Below are positions 26,146-34,614 of a DNA stretch of 64,000 bases, piece after piece. Position numbers and translations under genes: made by a program. Where the stretch lies: positions 218,734 through 282,733 of the forward strand of contig VXML01000058.1 in assembly GCA_009841115.1 (NCBI GenBank). The letters are read 5' to 3'. Origin of the DNA: Gemmatimonadota bacterium. GTDB taxonomy: Bacteria > Latescibacterota > UBA2968 > UBA8231. Under the pieces are notes generated by a model that worked only from the letters and a program-made list of their open reading frames with translations, was not told where the DNA came from and ran no database searches. Numbering within the stretch: position 1 is the first letter of the stretch; each line of letters begins with the position of its first letter.

Positions 26146-26808
26146 CTACTTGCGCGACTCTCGCCACTTGTCAAGGGAAAAGTCGTCTGAATCGTACAGC
26201 GCAAAAATTTTCGCTTCTTTGTCCCGCACTTCTGCGGCTAATTCTAACACTTCCTCGGCGTGTTCCAGCGGGATGCGCACGCAGCCGTCGCCGTCGCCGA
26301 AGATCAGGTCTCCCGGCCGAATCCGCACCGACCCTACGGTAATTGGCGCGTTGACTCGCGTCGCGTTGAATACGCCGTGCCCTGGCACCGTCCCCCAAGC
26401 GAAGATCGGCAGCCCGACTCGGCGGATCCCCTCTAAGTCGCGCACTGTTCCATCGACAACGGCCCCCACAGTGCCTAGCCGCTGGTGCAGCCGCGCCATG
26501 CCGTCGCCAAAACTGGCCCCGCGCCCGGGACGCGAATCTACGTCCTTCATCACCGCGAATACGGGTCCCTCCGTGGCGTCGATTGCTTCGTAATACCCTT
26601 CCCAAGGGACTGCTACGGAGTCCGGGTCGTTGGTCGTTACTTCTGCGGTCACTGCATAGCCGATGACCGGACCCAATTCCGGCAGCAGGTAGCGGATCCG
26701 ATGGTCGGTGTACTCTTCGTTGGGTAGGCCGCACTTTAACACGATGGCGTTGAATATCGTCGGCGAGTCGAATTCCTTAAAGGCTGCTAGTACTTCGGGT
26801 TTGACCAT
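26146..26808 (-). CDS. RraA-like / HMG-aldolase-family protein
   Basis: Starting from ATG 26808 (GGAG about 10 bp upstream) the product has 220 residues. GAVVDGTVRDLEGIRRVGLP near residue 105-125 carries the family's G...DG..RD signature for metal and substrate binding, followed by RPGDLIFGDGDGCVRIP. Members cleave 4-hydroxy-4-methyl-2-oxoglutarate or related keto acids, or (RraA) inhibit RNase E. In a catabolic setting the aldolase role is more likely. An ATG 16 codons upstream would extend the protein but lacks a good ribosome site. Divergent from the GH32-like gene. Confidence 0.85.
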   Translation of the reverse strand: MVKPEVLAAFKEFDSPTIFNAIVLKCGLPNEEYTDHRIRYLLPELGPVIGYAVTAEVTTNDPDSVAVPWEGYYEAIDATEGPVFAVMKDVDSRPGRGASFGDGMARLHQRLGTVGAVVDGTVRDLEGIRRVGLPIFAWGTVPGHGVFNATRVNAPITVGSVRIRPGDLIFGDGDGCVRIPLEHAEEVLELAAEVRDKEAKIFALYDSDDFSLDKWRESRK

Positions 26809-27032
26809 AGAAAATTTGCTCCTTTTTGCGATTGCGCGATTAGTCACCGATTCCAAACAATTAGCTGACTCAACGCGTTGATCCTAGTGAATAGAGCGCA
26901 TTCGCACGGCGGTTGTCAATCCGCACTGCATGGGCAGCGCGCATTGTCTTCTGCTCAAGACTGGATTGACGCCCGCGCAAGACCTATACTTTGCGCTGCC
27001 CCTGACGACCGCTCACCAAACCGGAGGATTCC

Positions 27033-28580
27033 ATGACTGTCGCGCCCGATTATACGTCAAAGGTCCCTTACTACACCTTCCCCGACACCTTAGCCGAACA
27101 GGAAGAGGCGCTGGCTACCAACCCGCTGCTACAGCGTCTGCTCGAAGCGCGCCGCTCGTACGCCGGCGACCCTCACCGCCCCATCTACCACTACATCAAC
27201 CCCGAAGCCAATCTCAACGACCCCAACGGACTATGCTTCTGGCAGGGCCGCTACCATCTCTTCTACCAAGCCTATCCACCGGAGGACACTCGCCAGCACT
27301 GGGGCCACGCCATAAGCGACGACCTCGTCCACTGGCGCGACTTGCCGTACTGCATCTATCCGAACCCAGAACGCTGCTGCTTTTCGGGAGCTGCGCTAGT
27401 CGAGGAAGATCGCGTCATTGCCATGTACCACGGCACCGAGGTCGGCAACATGGTCGCCACTTCTTCGGACCCGCTGTTGCTTAACTGGGAAAAGGTCGCC
27501 AACAAGGCTGTGATCCCCATCCGCGCCGACGCGCCCTACCGAGTCTTCGACCCCTGCATCTGGAAGCAGGGCGACGCGTACTACTCGCTGTCCGCGGGCA
27601 CCAAGCCCGAAGGCCCGGCCGGCAAGCCCGTGCGCGCCAACTTCCTCTTCAGGTCGAGCGATCTCGAACACTGGGAGTACCTCCACCCCTTCGTGGAGGA
27701 CGACGGGTACACGCTAGTCGGCGACGACGGAGCCTGCCCCTATTTCTGGCCGATTGGCGACCGCCACATCCTCCTCTTCTTCAGCCATAGAAGCGGCGGC
27801 CAGTACCTGCTCGGCGACTACGACACCGAGCGCGACAAGTTCGTCGTGACTTACGGGGCCAAATTCAACTTCGGCGCGGCCGCGCCCTCGGGCGTCCACG
27901 CCCCTTCGGCGACCCCCGACGGCCAAGGCGGCGTCTTGGTCATTTTCAACATGAATCCCGGCAAACCGACCAAGCACTGGAACCAGATTATGACCTTGCC
28001 ACGCCGACTGACCGTGATCGGCGACGACTTGGCCATGGAGCCGGCCGGCGACCTCGAGTCGCTCCGGCGGGATCATCAGCACATTGGCAAAACTATCCTC
28101 GCCGCCAACGAAGAACTCGTCCTCGATACAGTCCAAGGCAACGCCATGGAAATCGTCGCCGAAATCGATCCGCAAGACGCGCCCATGATCGAACTCAATG
28201 TCTTGCGCGCTCCTGGCAAGGAGGAGTACACACGCATTGCCTTTTTCAAAAATCGGGGCTTCAGAGACCGCGTCTTTGGCAGCGACCACCACCAGAGCCT
28301 GATCTCGCTCGACACCTCGTATTCTTCTGTCGCGCCCGACGTGCTCTCCCGCTCCCCAGAGACCGCCCCGGTCATCCTCACCCCGGGTGAGACGCTCAAG
28401 CTGCGGGTTTTCGTCGATAAGAGCGTCGTCGAAGTCTTTGCCAACGGCCAGCAATGCGTGGCCGCGCGCGTCTATCCCGACCGCGCTGACAGTGTCGGAG
28501 TCTCGCTGCGCGCGCAGGGCCAGAGCGCCGAACTGCTCTCGCTCGACGCCTATCAGATGCAGGACATCTACGCGGAATAG
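27033..28580 (+). CDS. GH32-like glycoside hydrolase with altered catalytic motifs
   Basis: ATG 27033 follows GGAGGA and gives 515 residues with no signal peptide. Residues 56-66 hold NDPNG (nucleophile Asp63) in a GH32 setting (LCFWQGRYHLFYQ). FSGAA at about 117 also fits. However, the RDP motif reads FDP at 172-174, and the ECP motif, which supplies the acid/base Glu, reads DDGACP at 231-236. The C-terminal half is a beta-sandwich-like domain with VFVDKSVVEVFANG. GH32 enzymes cleave fructosides; this one may act differently or be inactive. It is 13 bp from a PhyH gene. Confidence 0.75.
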   Translation: MTVAPDYTSKVPYYTFPDTLAEQEEALATNPLLQRLLEARRSYAGDPHRPIYHYINPEANLNDPNGLCFWQGRYHLFYQAYPPEDTRQHWGHAISDDLVHWRDLPYCIYPNPERCCFSGAALVEEDRVIAMYHGTEVGNMVATSSDPLLLNWEKVANKAVIPIRADAPYRVFDPCIWKQGDAYYSLSAGTKPEGPAGKPVRANFLFRSSDLEHWEYLHPFVEDDGYTLVGDDGACPYFWPIGDRHILLFFSHRSGGQYLLGDYDTERDKFVVTYGAKFNFGAAAPSGVHAPSATPDGQGGVLVIFNMNPGKPTKHWNQIMTLPRRLTVIGDDLAMEPAGDLESLRRDHQHIGKTILAANEELVLDTVQGNAMEIVAEIDPQDAPMIELNVLRAPGKEEYTRIAFFKNRGFRDRVFGSDHHQSLISLDTSYSSVAPDVLSRSPETAPVILTPGETLKLRVFVDKSVVEVFANGQQCVAARVYPDRADSVGVSLRAQGQSAELLSLDAYQMQDIYAE

Positions 28581-28593
28581 AAAGGAGCACGCC

Positions 28594-29328
28594 ATGACCG
28601 AGGAAGAAAAATTCGTCTTCGACTTAGAGGGCTATCTAGTCATCAAAGACGTCCTCAGCCAGCAGGAGCTGGACGATCTCAACGCGCTGATGGACCGGTA
28701 CATCGACGGCTGGGACAACCACCCCCGCAACGACCTAAACAAGGTCAGTAGCTGGGGCCAAGCCACCAAAAACCTGATCGACCACCCCAAAATCCTGCCC
28801 TACTTGGTCGAACTCATCGGCCCCAAGGTCCGCATCGACCACGACTACGCCATCATCATGGATCGCGGCGACACCCGTGGCGGTCTCCACGGCGGCCCGA
28901 GCCAAGATACCGACCACTGGTTCAGTTACCGCGACGGCCAGATGCGCAACGGCCTGAGCGTGGTGACCTTTTTTCTCGCCGATGCCAATGAGGGCGACGG
29001 CGGTTTCGCCTGTGTGCCGGGCAGCCACAAGACCAACTACCCCCGCAATCTGCCCCAAGATGTCAGGCACTTTGAGCGCGACGCGCATTACGTGGTCCAA
29101 CCGACGGCTAAAGCCGGGGATGCGCTGTTCTTTACCGAGGCTCTCATCCACGGCACCATGCCGTGGCGCGCCGAGCACCAACGCCGCACGTTGCTCTACA
29201 AGTACAGTCCCGGGTACTCGACGTGGGCCAAGGAGTTTTACAACCTCGAAGAGTACGGCGAGCTGACCGAACGCCAAAAGCGCATCATGGCTACCCCCTC
29301 GATATACGAACATCCCGAGATCGTTTAG
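28594..29328 (+). CDS. PhyH-family protein with HGG in place of HxD
   Basis: ATG 28594 (GGAG upstream) gives 244 residues. The PhyH frame is clear: EGYLVIKDVLSQQEL, VVTFFLADANEGDGGFACVPGSHK, LIHGT with distal His186, and RRTLLYKYSPG. Where other members have HxD, this one has H99-G-G. In Fe/2-oxoglutarate halogenases such as SyrB2 the acidic ligand is also replaced by a small residue, but HGG occurs in some PhyH subfamilies without known chemistry. The gene is between a GH32-like and an SDR gene, so its substrate is probably a carbohydrate or polyol. The function is unknown. Confidence 0.82.
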   Translation: MTEEEKFVFDLEGYLVIKDVLSQQELDDLNALMDRYIDGWDNHPRNDLNKVSSWGQATKNLIDHPKILPYLVELIGPKVRIDHDYAIIMDRGDTRGGLHGGPSQDTDHWFSYRDGQMRNGLSVVTFFLADANEGDGGFACVPGSHKTNYPRNLPQDVRHFERDAHYVVQPTAKAGDALFFTEALIHGTMPWRAEHQRRTLLYKYSPGYSTWAKEFYNLEEYGELTERQKRIMATPSIYEHPEIV

Positions 29329-29334
29329 AAAAAC

Positions 29335-29433
29335 AGTGATTAGTGATCGGTGGCCAGTGATCAGCCCCAACTTCCCCCGACCCGGCGGTGTGGGGACTAA
29401 CCACTGGCCACTGACCACTGGCCACTAATCACT
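29335..29433. repeat. Imperfect inverted repeat with tandem 14-nt units
   Basis: AGTGATTAGTG at 29335-29345 is matched in inverse orientation at 29423-29433. Between them lie variants of GTGGCCAGTG. The right arm contains two near-identical 14-nt units, CCACTGGCCACTGA (29401-29414) and CCACTGGCCACTAA (29415-29428). A related scrap, CACTAACCACTAATCAG, occurs near 37474. It may be a dispersed intergenic repeat; it occupies most of the gap between the PhyH and SDR genes. Confidence 0.7.
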
Positions 29434-29456
29434 TTTAGACCAATAAGGAGCATACT

Positions 29457-30239
29457 ATGTCCGCATACTTGCTAAGCGGAAAGAAAGCCTTCGTCACCGG
29501 CGGCAAGCGCCGCATTGGCCGCGGCATTGCCCTGTCTTTAGCCGAGGCTGGCTGCGACGTGGGGATCAACGACCTGCACAAGGACGACGATGCCGGCAAA
29601 ACCCTAGGCCTGATCCGCGCCATGGGCCGCGAGGCCGAGTTTTTTCAAGGCGACATTTCTGCTAGTGCTCAAGTCGAGGCGATGTTCGCGGCCTTTCTCG
29701 AACGGTTTGGCCGCATTGATATCTTGGTCAACAACCCCTACGGCGGCACGGGCGAGCACTTCCTCGAACTCAGCGAGGAGAATTGGGACCAAAATCTCGA
29801 CGTGGGCCTCAAGGGATTTTTCCTGTGCTCGCAGCAAGCGGCGCGCGCCATGGTAGCGCAGGGCGACGGAGGGGCCATCGTCAGCACCTCCTCGGTGCAC
29901 GGGCGTCGGGCGTGGAAGAACGACACGGCCTACGGGGCTGCCAAAGCCGGCGTGTTGCGCCTGACCGAAAGCATGGCCGTTGACTTGGGCGAACACGGCA
30001 TCCGCTGCAACGCCATCATGCCCGGATACATGGACACCGATCACGTCTTCAACGAACCGCCTCCGGCGTTGGGCGTTATCGACGAGCGGCTCCACAACAT
30101 AGTCCCCCTGCGTCGTCCGGGAACTCCCGAAGACATTGGCCGGGCCGTGGTCTTCCTCTGCTCGCCGGCCGCCGGCTGCATTACCGGGGTGTCTTTGCCG
30201 GTGGATGGGGGGCTTTTGGCCGCCTCAGCCGCTGAGTAG
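29457..30239 (+). CDS. SDR-family oxidoreductase
   Basis: ATG 29457 (AAGGAG) gives 260 residues. The cofactor loop FVTGGKRRIGRGIA, the VNNPYGG counterpart of NNAG, STSS and YGAAK (YxxxK) are present, so the catalytic triad is intact. The C-terminus GVSLPVDGG is typical of the classical family. It probably oxidises a secondary alcohol in a sugar or polyol with NAD(P). A membrane protein gene follows after 29 bp. Confidence 0.88.
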   Translation: MSAYLLSGKKAFVTGGKRRIGRGIALSLAEAGCDVGINDLHKDDDAGKTLGLIRAMGREAEFFQGDISASAQVEAMFAAFLERFGRIDILVNNPYGGTGEHFLELSEENWDQNLDVGLKGFFLCSQQAARAMVAQGDGGAIVSTSSVHGRRAWKNDTAYGAAKAGVLRLTESMAVDLGEHGIRCNAIMPGYMDTDHVFNEPPPALGVIDERLHNIVPLRRPGTPEDIGRAVVFLCSPAAGCITGVSLPVDGGLLAASAAE

Positions 30240-30268
30240 GGTAATCGACGGAATTCGTCGGCCCACAC

Positions 30269-32188
30269 ATGCCCAAATCGCTTTTCAGCATTAGGGGATT
30301 GCTAACCGGCATAGTCCTTTCTCTAGCGGTGGGTCTGCTCGCGCCGTACGGGGTCGTGTTCAATTACTACTGGGTCGGCTTCAATCCTTCTTCGCCGGGT
30401 GCGCTCTTTCTCTTTTTTGTCCTGACCTTTGCCGTCAATGGATTCGTGGCTCTGCTCGGCCGCCATTTCGCCCTGTCCAAAGCCGATCTGGTCCTGATTT
30501 ACTGCATGTTGATGATGGCGGTCACGGTGCCGACTTGGGGCCTTATGTTCTTCCTCATTGGCACCATTGTCTATCCCTTCTACTACGCCACCCCGGAAAA
30601 CAACTACGCCGAGCTGTTCTACGACTTTATCCCTTCGTGGATCGCGCCGCAGGACTTCGAGGCCATCAAGAATTACTACGAGGGCCTACCGAAGGGTGAG
30701 TCCATCCCGTGGGGCGTCTGGGTGGAGCCGATGGCCTACTGGCTGGCGTTGATCGTGGCCATGAGCTTCATGCTGATCTGCATGAGCGCCATTCTCCACC
30801 GCCAGTGGTCGGAGCACGAGCGGCTGACCTACCCCATGGTCCAGTTACCGCAGAATATGATTGAGAAGGACGCCCAGATGCGCGTGGCTCCTTTCTTTAA
30901 GGATAAGCGGATGTGGCTGGGGTTTGCCGTGCCCTGTATCCTGCTCAGTCTCAACGCCCTCAATCACTACTTCCCCATTGTGCCCGAATACAACCCTAGA
31001 GGCCGGTTTTCCTTTTTAAACCATACCTTGCATCTGCCGGTTGCACTCAACTTGGCTTGGGTCGGCTTCTTCTACTTGGTCAATCTCGAGATCACGTTCA
31101 GCATCTGGTTCTTCTACGTGTTCTCCAAGGTGGAGGAAGGGGTCTTCAAGACGCTCGGCATCGCCAGCACCGAGCGCCTGAGCGCGTACGAGTACTCGCA
31201 GCCGGCTGACCTGACCCATCAAGCCACAGGCGCGGTCATTGTGTTGGTGCTTTTTGGCCTGTGGACCGCCCGCCCTCATCTCAAAGAGGTCTGGCGCAAG
31301 CTCTGGGACCCGCGCGGTGGCGTCGATGACAGCGAGGAGGTACTCCGCTATCGCACGGCCTTGCTCGGCTTTTTGGGCAGCCTGCTCTTCGTCGCCGTTT
31401 GGCTCTGGCGCTCGGGAGTGCCGATTGCGGTGCTTCCGGTCCTGCTCGTCGTCAGCTTGCTGTTCTTCATCTTGGTCGCGCGCGTGGTGGCCACCGGCGG
31501 CGTGGCCACCGCCCGCAGCCCCATTGTCCCGGCGTACTTCATCATTTCGGGTTTGGGCACTTCGGTCCTCGGGGCCAAGGGCTTGGTCGCCCTCAACTTC
31601 ACCTTTATCTGGCAGGGCGAATCGCGCACCTCGCCGATGGTCGCCTGCGCCAATGGCCTCAAACTCGCCGAGTTGATCCCCGGCCCCAAGACGCGGCTGT
31701 TTTGGGGCCTGATGCTGGCGCTGGTGTGCAGCCTTTTGGCCGCGGCCTACATGACCTTGAAGCTGGCCTACACCCATGGAGCGATTAATCTGTCGCTGAT
31801 CAATTGGGCCGGTGCCCACGGCTGGCCCTATATCGGCCCGACCATTCTCAACATGCCCGAAGCCGACATGCGCGGCTGGCTCTTCAAGGGGATCGGCGCG
31901 GCCGTGGAGGGCTTTCTAATGTGGGCACAGCACCGGTGGTTTTGGTGGCCCTTTCACCCGATCGGCTTTGCTATTGCCGTGGGCTGGCTGACGAGTCAGA
32001 TATGGTTCTCGGCGATGATTGCTTGGCTGTTGAAGCTGATCATCCTGCGCTTTGGCGGCGTGCGCCTGTTTCAGAACGCCAAGCCGTTCTTCTTGGGATT
32101 GATTTTGGGCGAGGTTTCCGTCTCGGGGATATGGGGCGCGATCTATGCGCTGACTGCGGAAAAGGGGCGCGTGCTGACGCATATGTAG
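30269..32188 (+). CDS. Large polytopic membrane protein, DUF6785-like
   Basis: The 639-residue protein has about twelve to fourteen hydrophobic segments, starting with GLLTGIVLSLAVGLLAPYGV. A large loop after the first three membrane spans has YDFIPSWIAPQDFEAIKNYY, and EHERLTYPMVQLP follows the next. This architecture matches the OPT-like DUF6784/DUF6785 proteins I know from Planctomycetes and relatives, which have no assigned substrate. No clear ribosome site is seen before ATG 30269, which lies 29 bp after the SDR stop. It may import the substrate used by the preceding enzymes. The family name is from memory and should be treated as tentative. Confidence 0.7.
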   Translation: MPKSLFSIRGLLTGIVLSLAVGLLAPYGVVFNYYWVGFNPSSPGALFLFFVLTFAVNGFVALLGRHFALSKADLVLIYCMLMMAVTVPTWGLMFFLIGTIVYPFYYATPENNYAELFYDFIPSWIAPQDFEAIKNYYEGLPKGESIPWGVWVEPMAYWLALIVAMSFMLICMSAILHRQWSEHERLTYPMVQLPQNMIEKDAQMRVAPFFKDKRMWLGFAVPCILLSLNALNHYFPIVPEYNPRGRFSFLNHTLHLPVALNLAWVGFFYLVNLEITFSIWFFYVFSKVEEGVFKTLGIASTERLSAYEYSQPADLTHQATGAVIVLVLFGLWTARPHLKEVWRKLWDPRGGVDDSEEVLRYRTALLGFLGSLLFVAVWLWRSGVPIAVLPVLLVVSLLFFILVARVVATGGVATARSPIVPAYFIISGLGTSVLGAKGLVALNFTFIWQGESRTSPMVACANGLKLAELIPGPKTRLFWGLMLALVCSLLAAAYMTLKLAYTHGAINLSLINWAGAHGWPYIGPTILNMPEADMRGWLFKGIGAAVEGFLMWAQHRWFWWPFHPIGFAIAVGWLTSQIWFSAMIAWLLKLIILRFGGVRLFQNAKPFFLGLILGEVSVSGIWGAIYALTAEKGRVLTHM

Positions 32189-32237
32189 CGAATTGGCTTA
32201 CCGTACGGGCACCTAGGTATTAGATGCTTCGCTCAGT

Positions 32238-32253
32238 ATGACCGGTCGGTCAT
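32238..32253. promoter_or_regulatory. Perfect 7-2-7 dyad, TetR-operator-like
   Basis: ATGACCG at 32238-32244 and CGGTCAT at 32247-32253 form a perfect inverted repeat with a GT centre. GACCG-nn-CGGTC is the type of operator recognised by many TetR-family repressors. It lies in the 438-bp spacer between the transporter and the GPP34-P450 gene. No regulator gene is present in the window. Confidence 0.45.
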
Positions 32254-32281
32254 GCGAGACCCGAACTCGCGTTAGATTAAC

Positions 32282-32307
32282 TGTTGCAAGATGCGACAAT
32301 GTTGCAA
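32282..32307. repeat. Direct repeat TGTTGCAA, 18 bp apart
   Basis: TGTTGCAA occurs at 32282-32289 and again at 32300-32307. The 18-bp centre-to-centre distance is not an exact helical multiple. It could be a second regulator site in the spacer upstream of the P450 fusion gene; the evidence is only the repetition. Confidence 0.25.
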
Positions 32308-32512
32308 ATCAGTCCATCTCGCCAGATTTTCCAATAAACCATTCCACAACTCCCATAATTTCAAATAGTTGGCTTCTTCCTCCGCCCCTTCAGCGCCATT
32401 TGACCGTTGCATTATGTGTCAACGTGGAATTTCTCCACCTCCACCTCTCTATCATATAACATCCTTTATATAAAGAACTTATCTGTTTGTCGACGACTCG
32501 GCACAGATTGTG

Positions 32513-32532
32513 CTAAGATTAAAAAATCTTAG
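32513..32532. promoter_or_regulatory. Perfect hairpin in P450 leader
   Basis: CTAAGATT at 32513-32520 pairs perfectly with AATCTTAG at 32525-32532 across an AAAA loop, about 95 bp before the GTG start at 32627. It lacks a T-tract, so an operator or an mRNA leader structure is more likely than a terminator. The surrounding spacer (32189-32626) is AT-rich and has no gene that I can support. Confidence 0.4.
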
Positions 32533-32626
32533 GGCTGTCTTTTAGGCTCATCGTAGAGTACGTGGCGCACCTTAATTTCAAACTCAACCACTACTAGCAA
32601 AATTTAAGATCGCTCCCGAGGAACCT

Positions 32627-34597
32627 GTGAATCTGAGATTTCCCGAAGAGATTATTCTGCTTCTCTATAACGAAGATCGAGGCGATTTCACGCACAGTCT
32701 TGCGCCGCATTCATTGCACACCGTCCTCGCCGGTGCCGTGTTGATGGATTTGGCCTTGGAAAATCGCATCGATACGGATCCAGGGCATCTCATTTTGGTT
32801 GATGCCACGCCTCTTGCAGACGATCTGCTCGATCCCACCCTAGCTGACATCGCACAGGATACAGGCGCACGCGACCTAGGGTATTGGGTCGCACAGACGG
32901 CCAAGCAGGGCGACGAAATCCGCGACAAGGCACTTGCGCGGTTGGTCAACCGGGGCATCCTCGAAGCTGAGTCCGAAGGGATTTTCTCCCTTTCGCGCTT
33001 GGTGTCCCGCTCCCGCCGCTATCCAACCATTGATGGGCAACGAGTAGAAGAAGTTCGGTTGCGCATTATGCGCGCATTGTTCACCGATGAAATTCCGGAC
33101 CCGCGCGACATCGTCATTATCTGTCTGGCGGATGCCTCTGGCGTTTTCAAGAATATTCTGTCCCAGTCGGAATTGTCTGAAGTACAAGACCGGATCGAAT
33201 TGATTGACAAAATGGACCTGATCGGGCAATCGGTTATCAGGGCGATCCGCGAGTATGAGCCTCCTGCCCCTGCCTCTGCCCCGCGCAAGGAGATACCTCA
33301 GGCACCGGGGTTGCCGCTTATTGGCAACGCCATCGGCATGAAGCGCGATTTGGGCTCGCTCCTCGTCAAACAATACCGAAACCTAGGGCCAATTTTTCGC
33401 ATCAAGGCATTCAATCGCCGCTTCGTCGTCCTCGTAGGTGCCGAGGCGAATGCCTTTGTAAAGCGAGGGGGTAAGTACCTGCGCACGCTTGAAACTTGGA
33501 TAGATTACAATAAAGCTGGGGGAGTGGGACGTAGCATAATCAGCATGGATGGTCCCGACCATATTCGCCTGCGCAAAGAACTGACGAATATGTACACACA
33601 CCACCTCATTGAAGGCCGTGTGGGAGACGCTGTCCACGTTCTGCAACAAGATATCGCCGGATGGCCACAGGACAAGCCGCTGCCGGGCTTATACACCTGG
33701 CAGCGCATCGTCTTAGATCAGATCGGTGTACTGGCTCTCAGCATGCCTGTACACGACTACTTAGACGACATTATGATTTATTTTCAAAGCAAGATGAAAA
33801 CCTATGTCATGCGGCAGCAACCCAGGCTGATGTTATATCGACCACACGTCCGCCGTGCCTTCAAGCGGATGGAAGAACTGACTCAGCGCATTCTGGCAGA
33901 TCACGAACCAGAAAAACGCCGCAACAAGCCACCGGATGCCATTGACCATTTGCTGGAACTGCACCGCAGGGATCCGCAATTTCTTCCCGAGACCGATTTA
34001 GACATGCTGGGACCGCTCTCGGCCGGTCTCGATACCGTGGCAAATATCTGTGCCTTCATGTTCTACGAATTATTGAAGCGACCCGATCTGCGCGAGCAGG
34101 TAATTGCTGAAGCAGACGCCCTCTTTGATCAGGGTATGCCTACCGTGAGCGATCTGCGTAAACTCGACGTCATCCACCGCACTGCAATGGAAATAATACG
34201 CCTCTATCCCCTTGCTCCGGTAATGTCATTGCGCACAGTAGCCAACTCATTTGAATTTGAGGGCTATAAGGTCCCCGCTGGCGAGACCCTTCTTATTGGA
34301 TTCACAGTACCGCACCGGATGCCGGAATATTTCCCCAAGCCGGAGCGCTTCGATATAGACCGCTACACCGCAGAACGCGCTGAGCACCGCCAGCACGGGG
34401 TCTATGTCCCTTTCGGCTTAGGAGCGCATCGGTGCCCAGGCAACAGGCTCGCCGAGGTGCTCATTGTGCTCAACATGGCGACCGTCCTCCGCGAAGCCGA
34501 ATTGGTTCTCCATCCACCTGATTGCGAATTGAAGATCAAACAGAGCTATGCCCTCCTACCCAACTACAAGTTCCGCCTAGTGCGTCGGCACCGATAG
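32627..34597 (+). CDS. GPP34-cytochrome P450 fusion protein
   Basis: GTG 32627 follows GAGGAA and gives 656 residues. Residues 1-210 are a GPP34 (Golgi phosphoprotein 3/Vps74-like) domain: MNLRFPEEIILLLYNEDRGD, LDPTLADIA, LARLVNRGILEAE, RRYPTIDG and IPDPRDIVIICLADASGVF all match the family order. After a Pro-rich linker, residues 226-652 form a cytochrome P450: PGLPLIGN, AGLDT at 466-470 (I helix), EIIR at 522-525 (ExxR), and FGLGAHRCPGN with haem Cys603. The GPP34 part may bind a lipid headgroup or a partner enzyme. No transmembrane helix is present. The sulfotransferase follows 17 bp later. Confidence 0.9.
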   Translation: MNLRFPEEIILLLYNEDRGDFTHSLAPHSLHTVLAGAVLMDLALENRIDTDPGHLILVDATPLADDLLDPTLADIAQDTGARDLGYWVAQTAKQGDEIRDKALARLVNRGILEAESEGIFSLSRLVSRSRRYPTIDGQRVEEVRLRIMRALFTDEIPDPRDIVIICLADASGVFKNILSQSELSEVQDRIELIDKMDLIGQSVIRAIREYEPPAPASAPRKEIPQAPGLPLIGNAIGMKRDLGSLLVKQYRNLGPIFRIKAFNRRFVVLVGAEANAFVKRGGKYLRTLETWIDYNKAGGVGRSIISMDGPDHIRLRKELTNMYTHHLIEGRVGDAVHVLQQDIAGWPQDKPLPGLYTWQRIVLDQIGVLALSMPVHDYLDDIMIYFQSKMKTYVMRQQPRLMLYRPHVRRAFKRMEELTQRILADHEPEKRRNKPPDAIDHLLELHRRDPQFLPETDLDMLGPLSAGLDTVANICAFMFYELLKRPDLREQVIAEADALFDQGMPTVSDLRKLDVIHRTAMEIIRLYPLAPVMSLRTVANSFEFEGYKVPAGETLLIGFTVPHRMPEYFPKPERFDIDRYTAERAEHRQHGVYVPFGLGAHRCPGNRLAEVLIVLNMATVLREAELVLHPPDCELKIKQSYALLPNYKFRLVRRHR

Positions 34598-34614
34598 CGA
34601 AATGGAGTGTCAAA

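Noticed and set aside
27714..28595. Minus-strand 293-codon frame opposite the GH32-like gene
   Set aside because: Shadow of the GH32-like frame, which has NDPNG and other motifs.
29335..29433. Insertion sequence
   Set aside because: No transposase frame and no clear target-site duplication; it is only called a repeat.
34522..34614. Upstream extension of the sulfotransferase
   Set aside because: It lies in the last codons of the P450 gene; ATG 34615 has a ribosome site and normal length.
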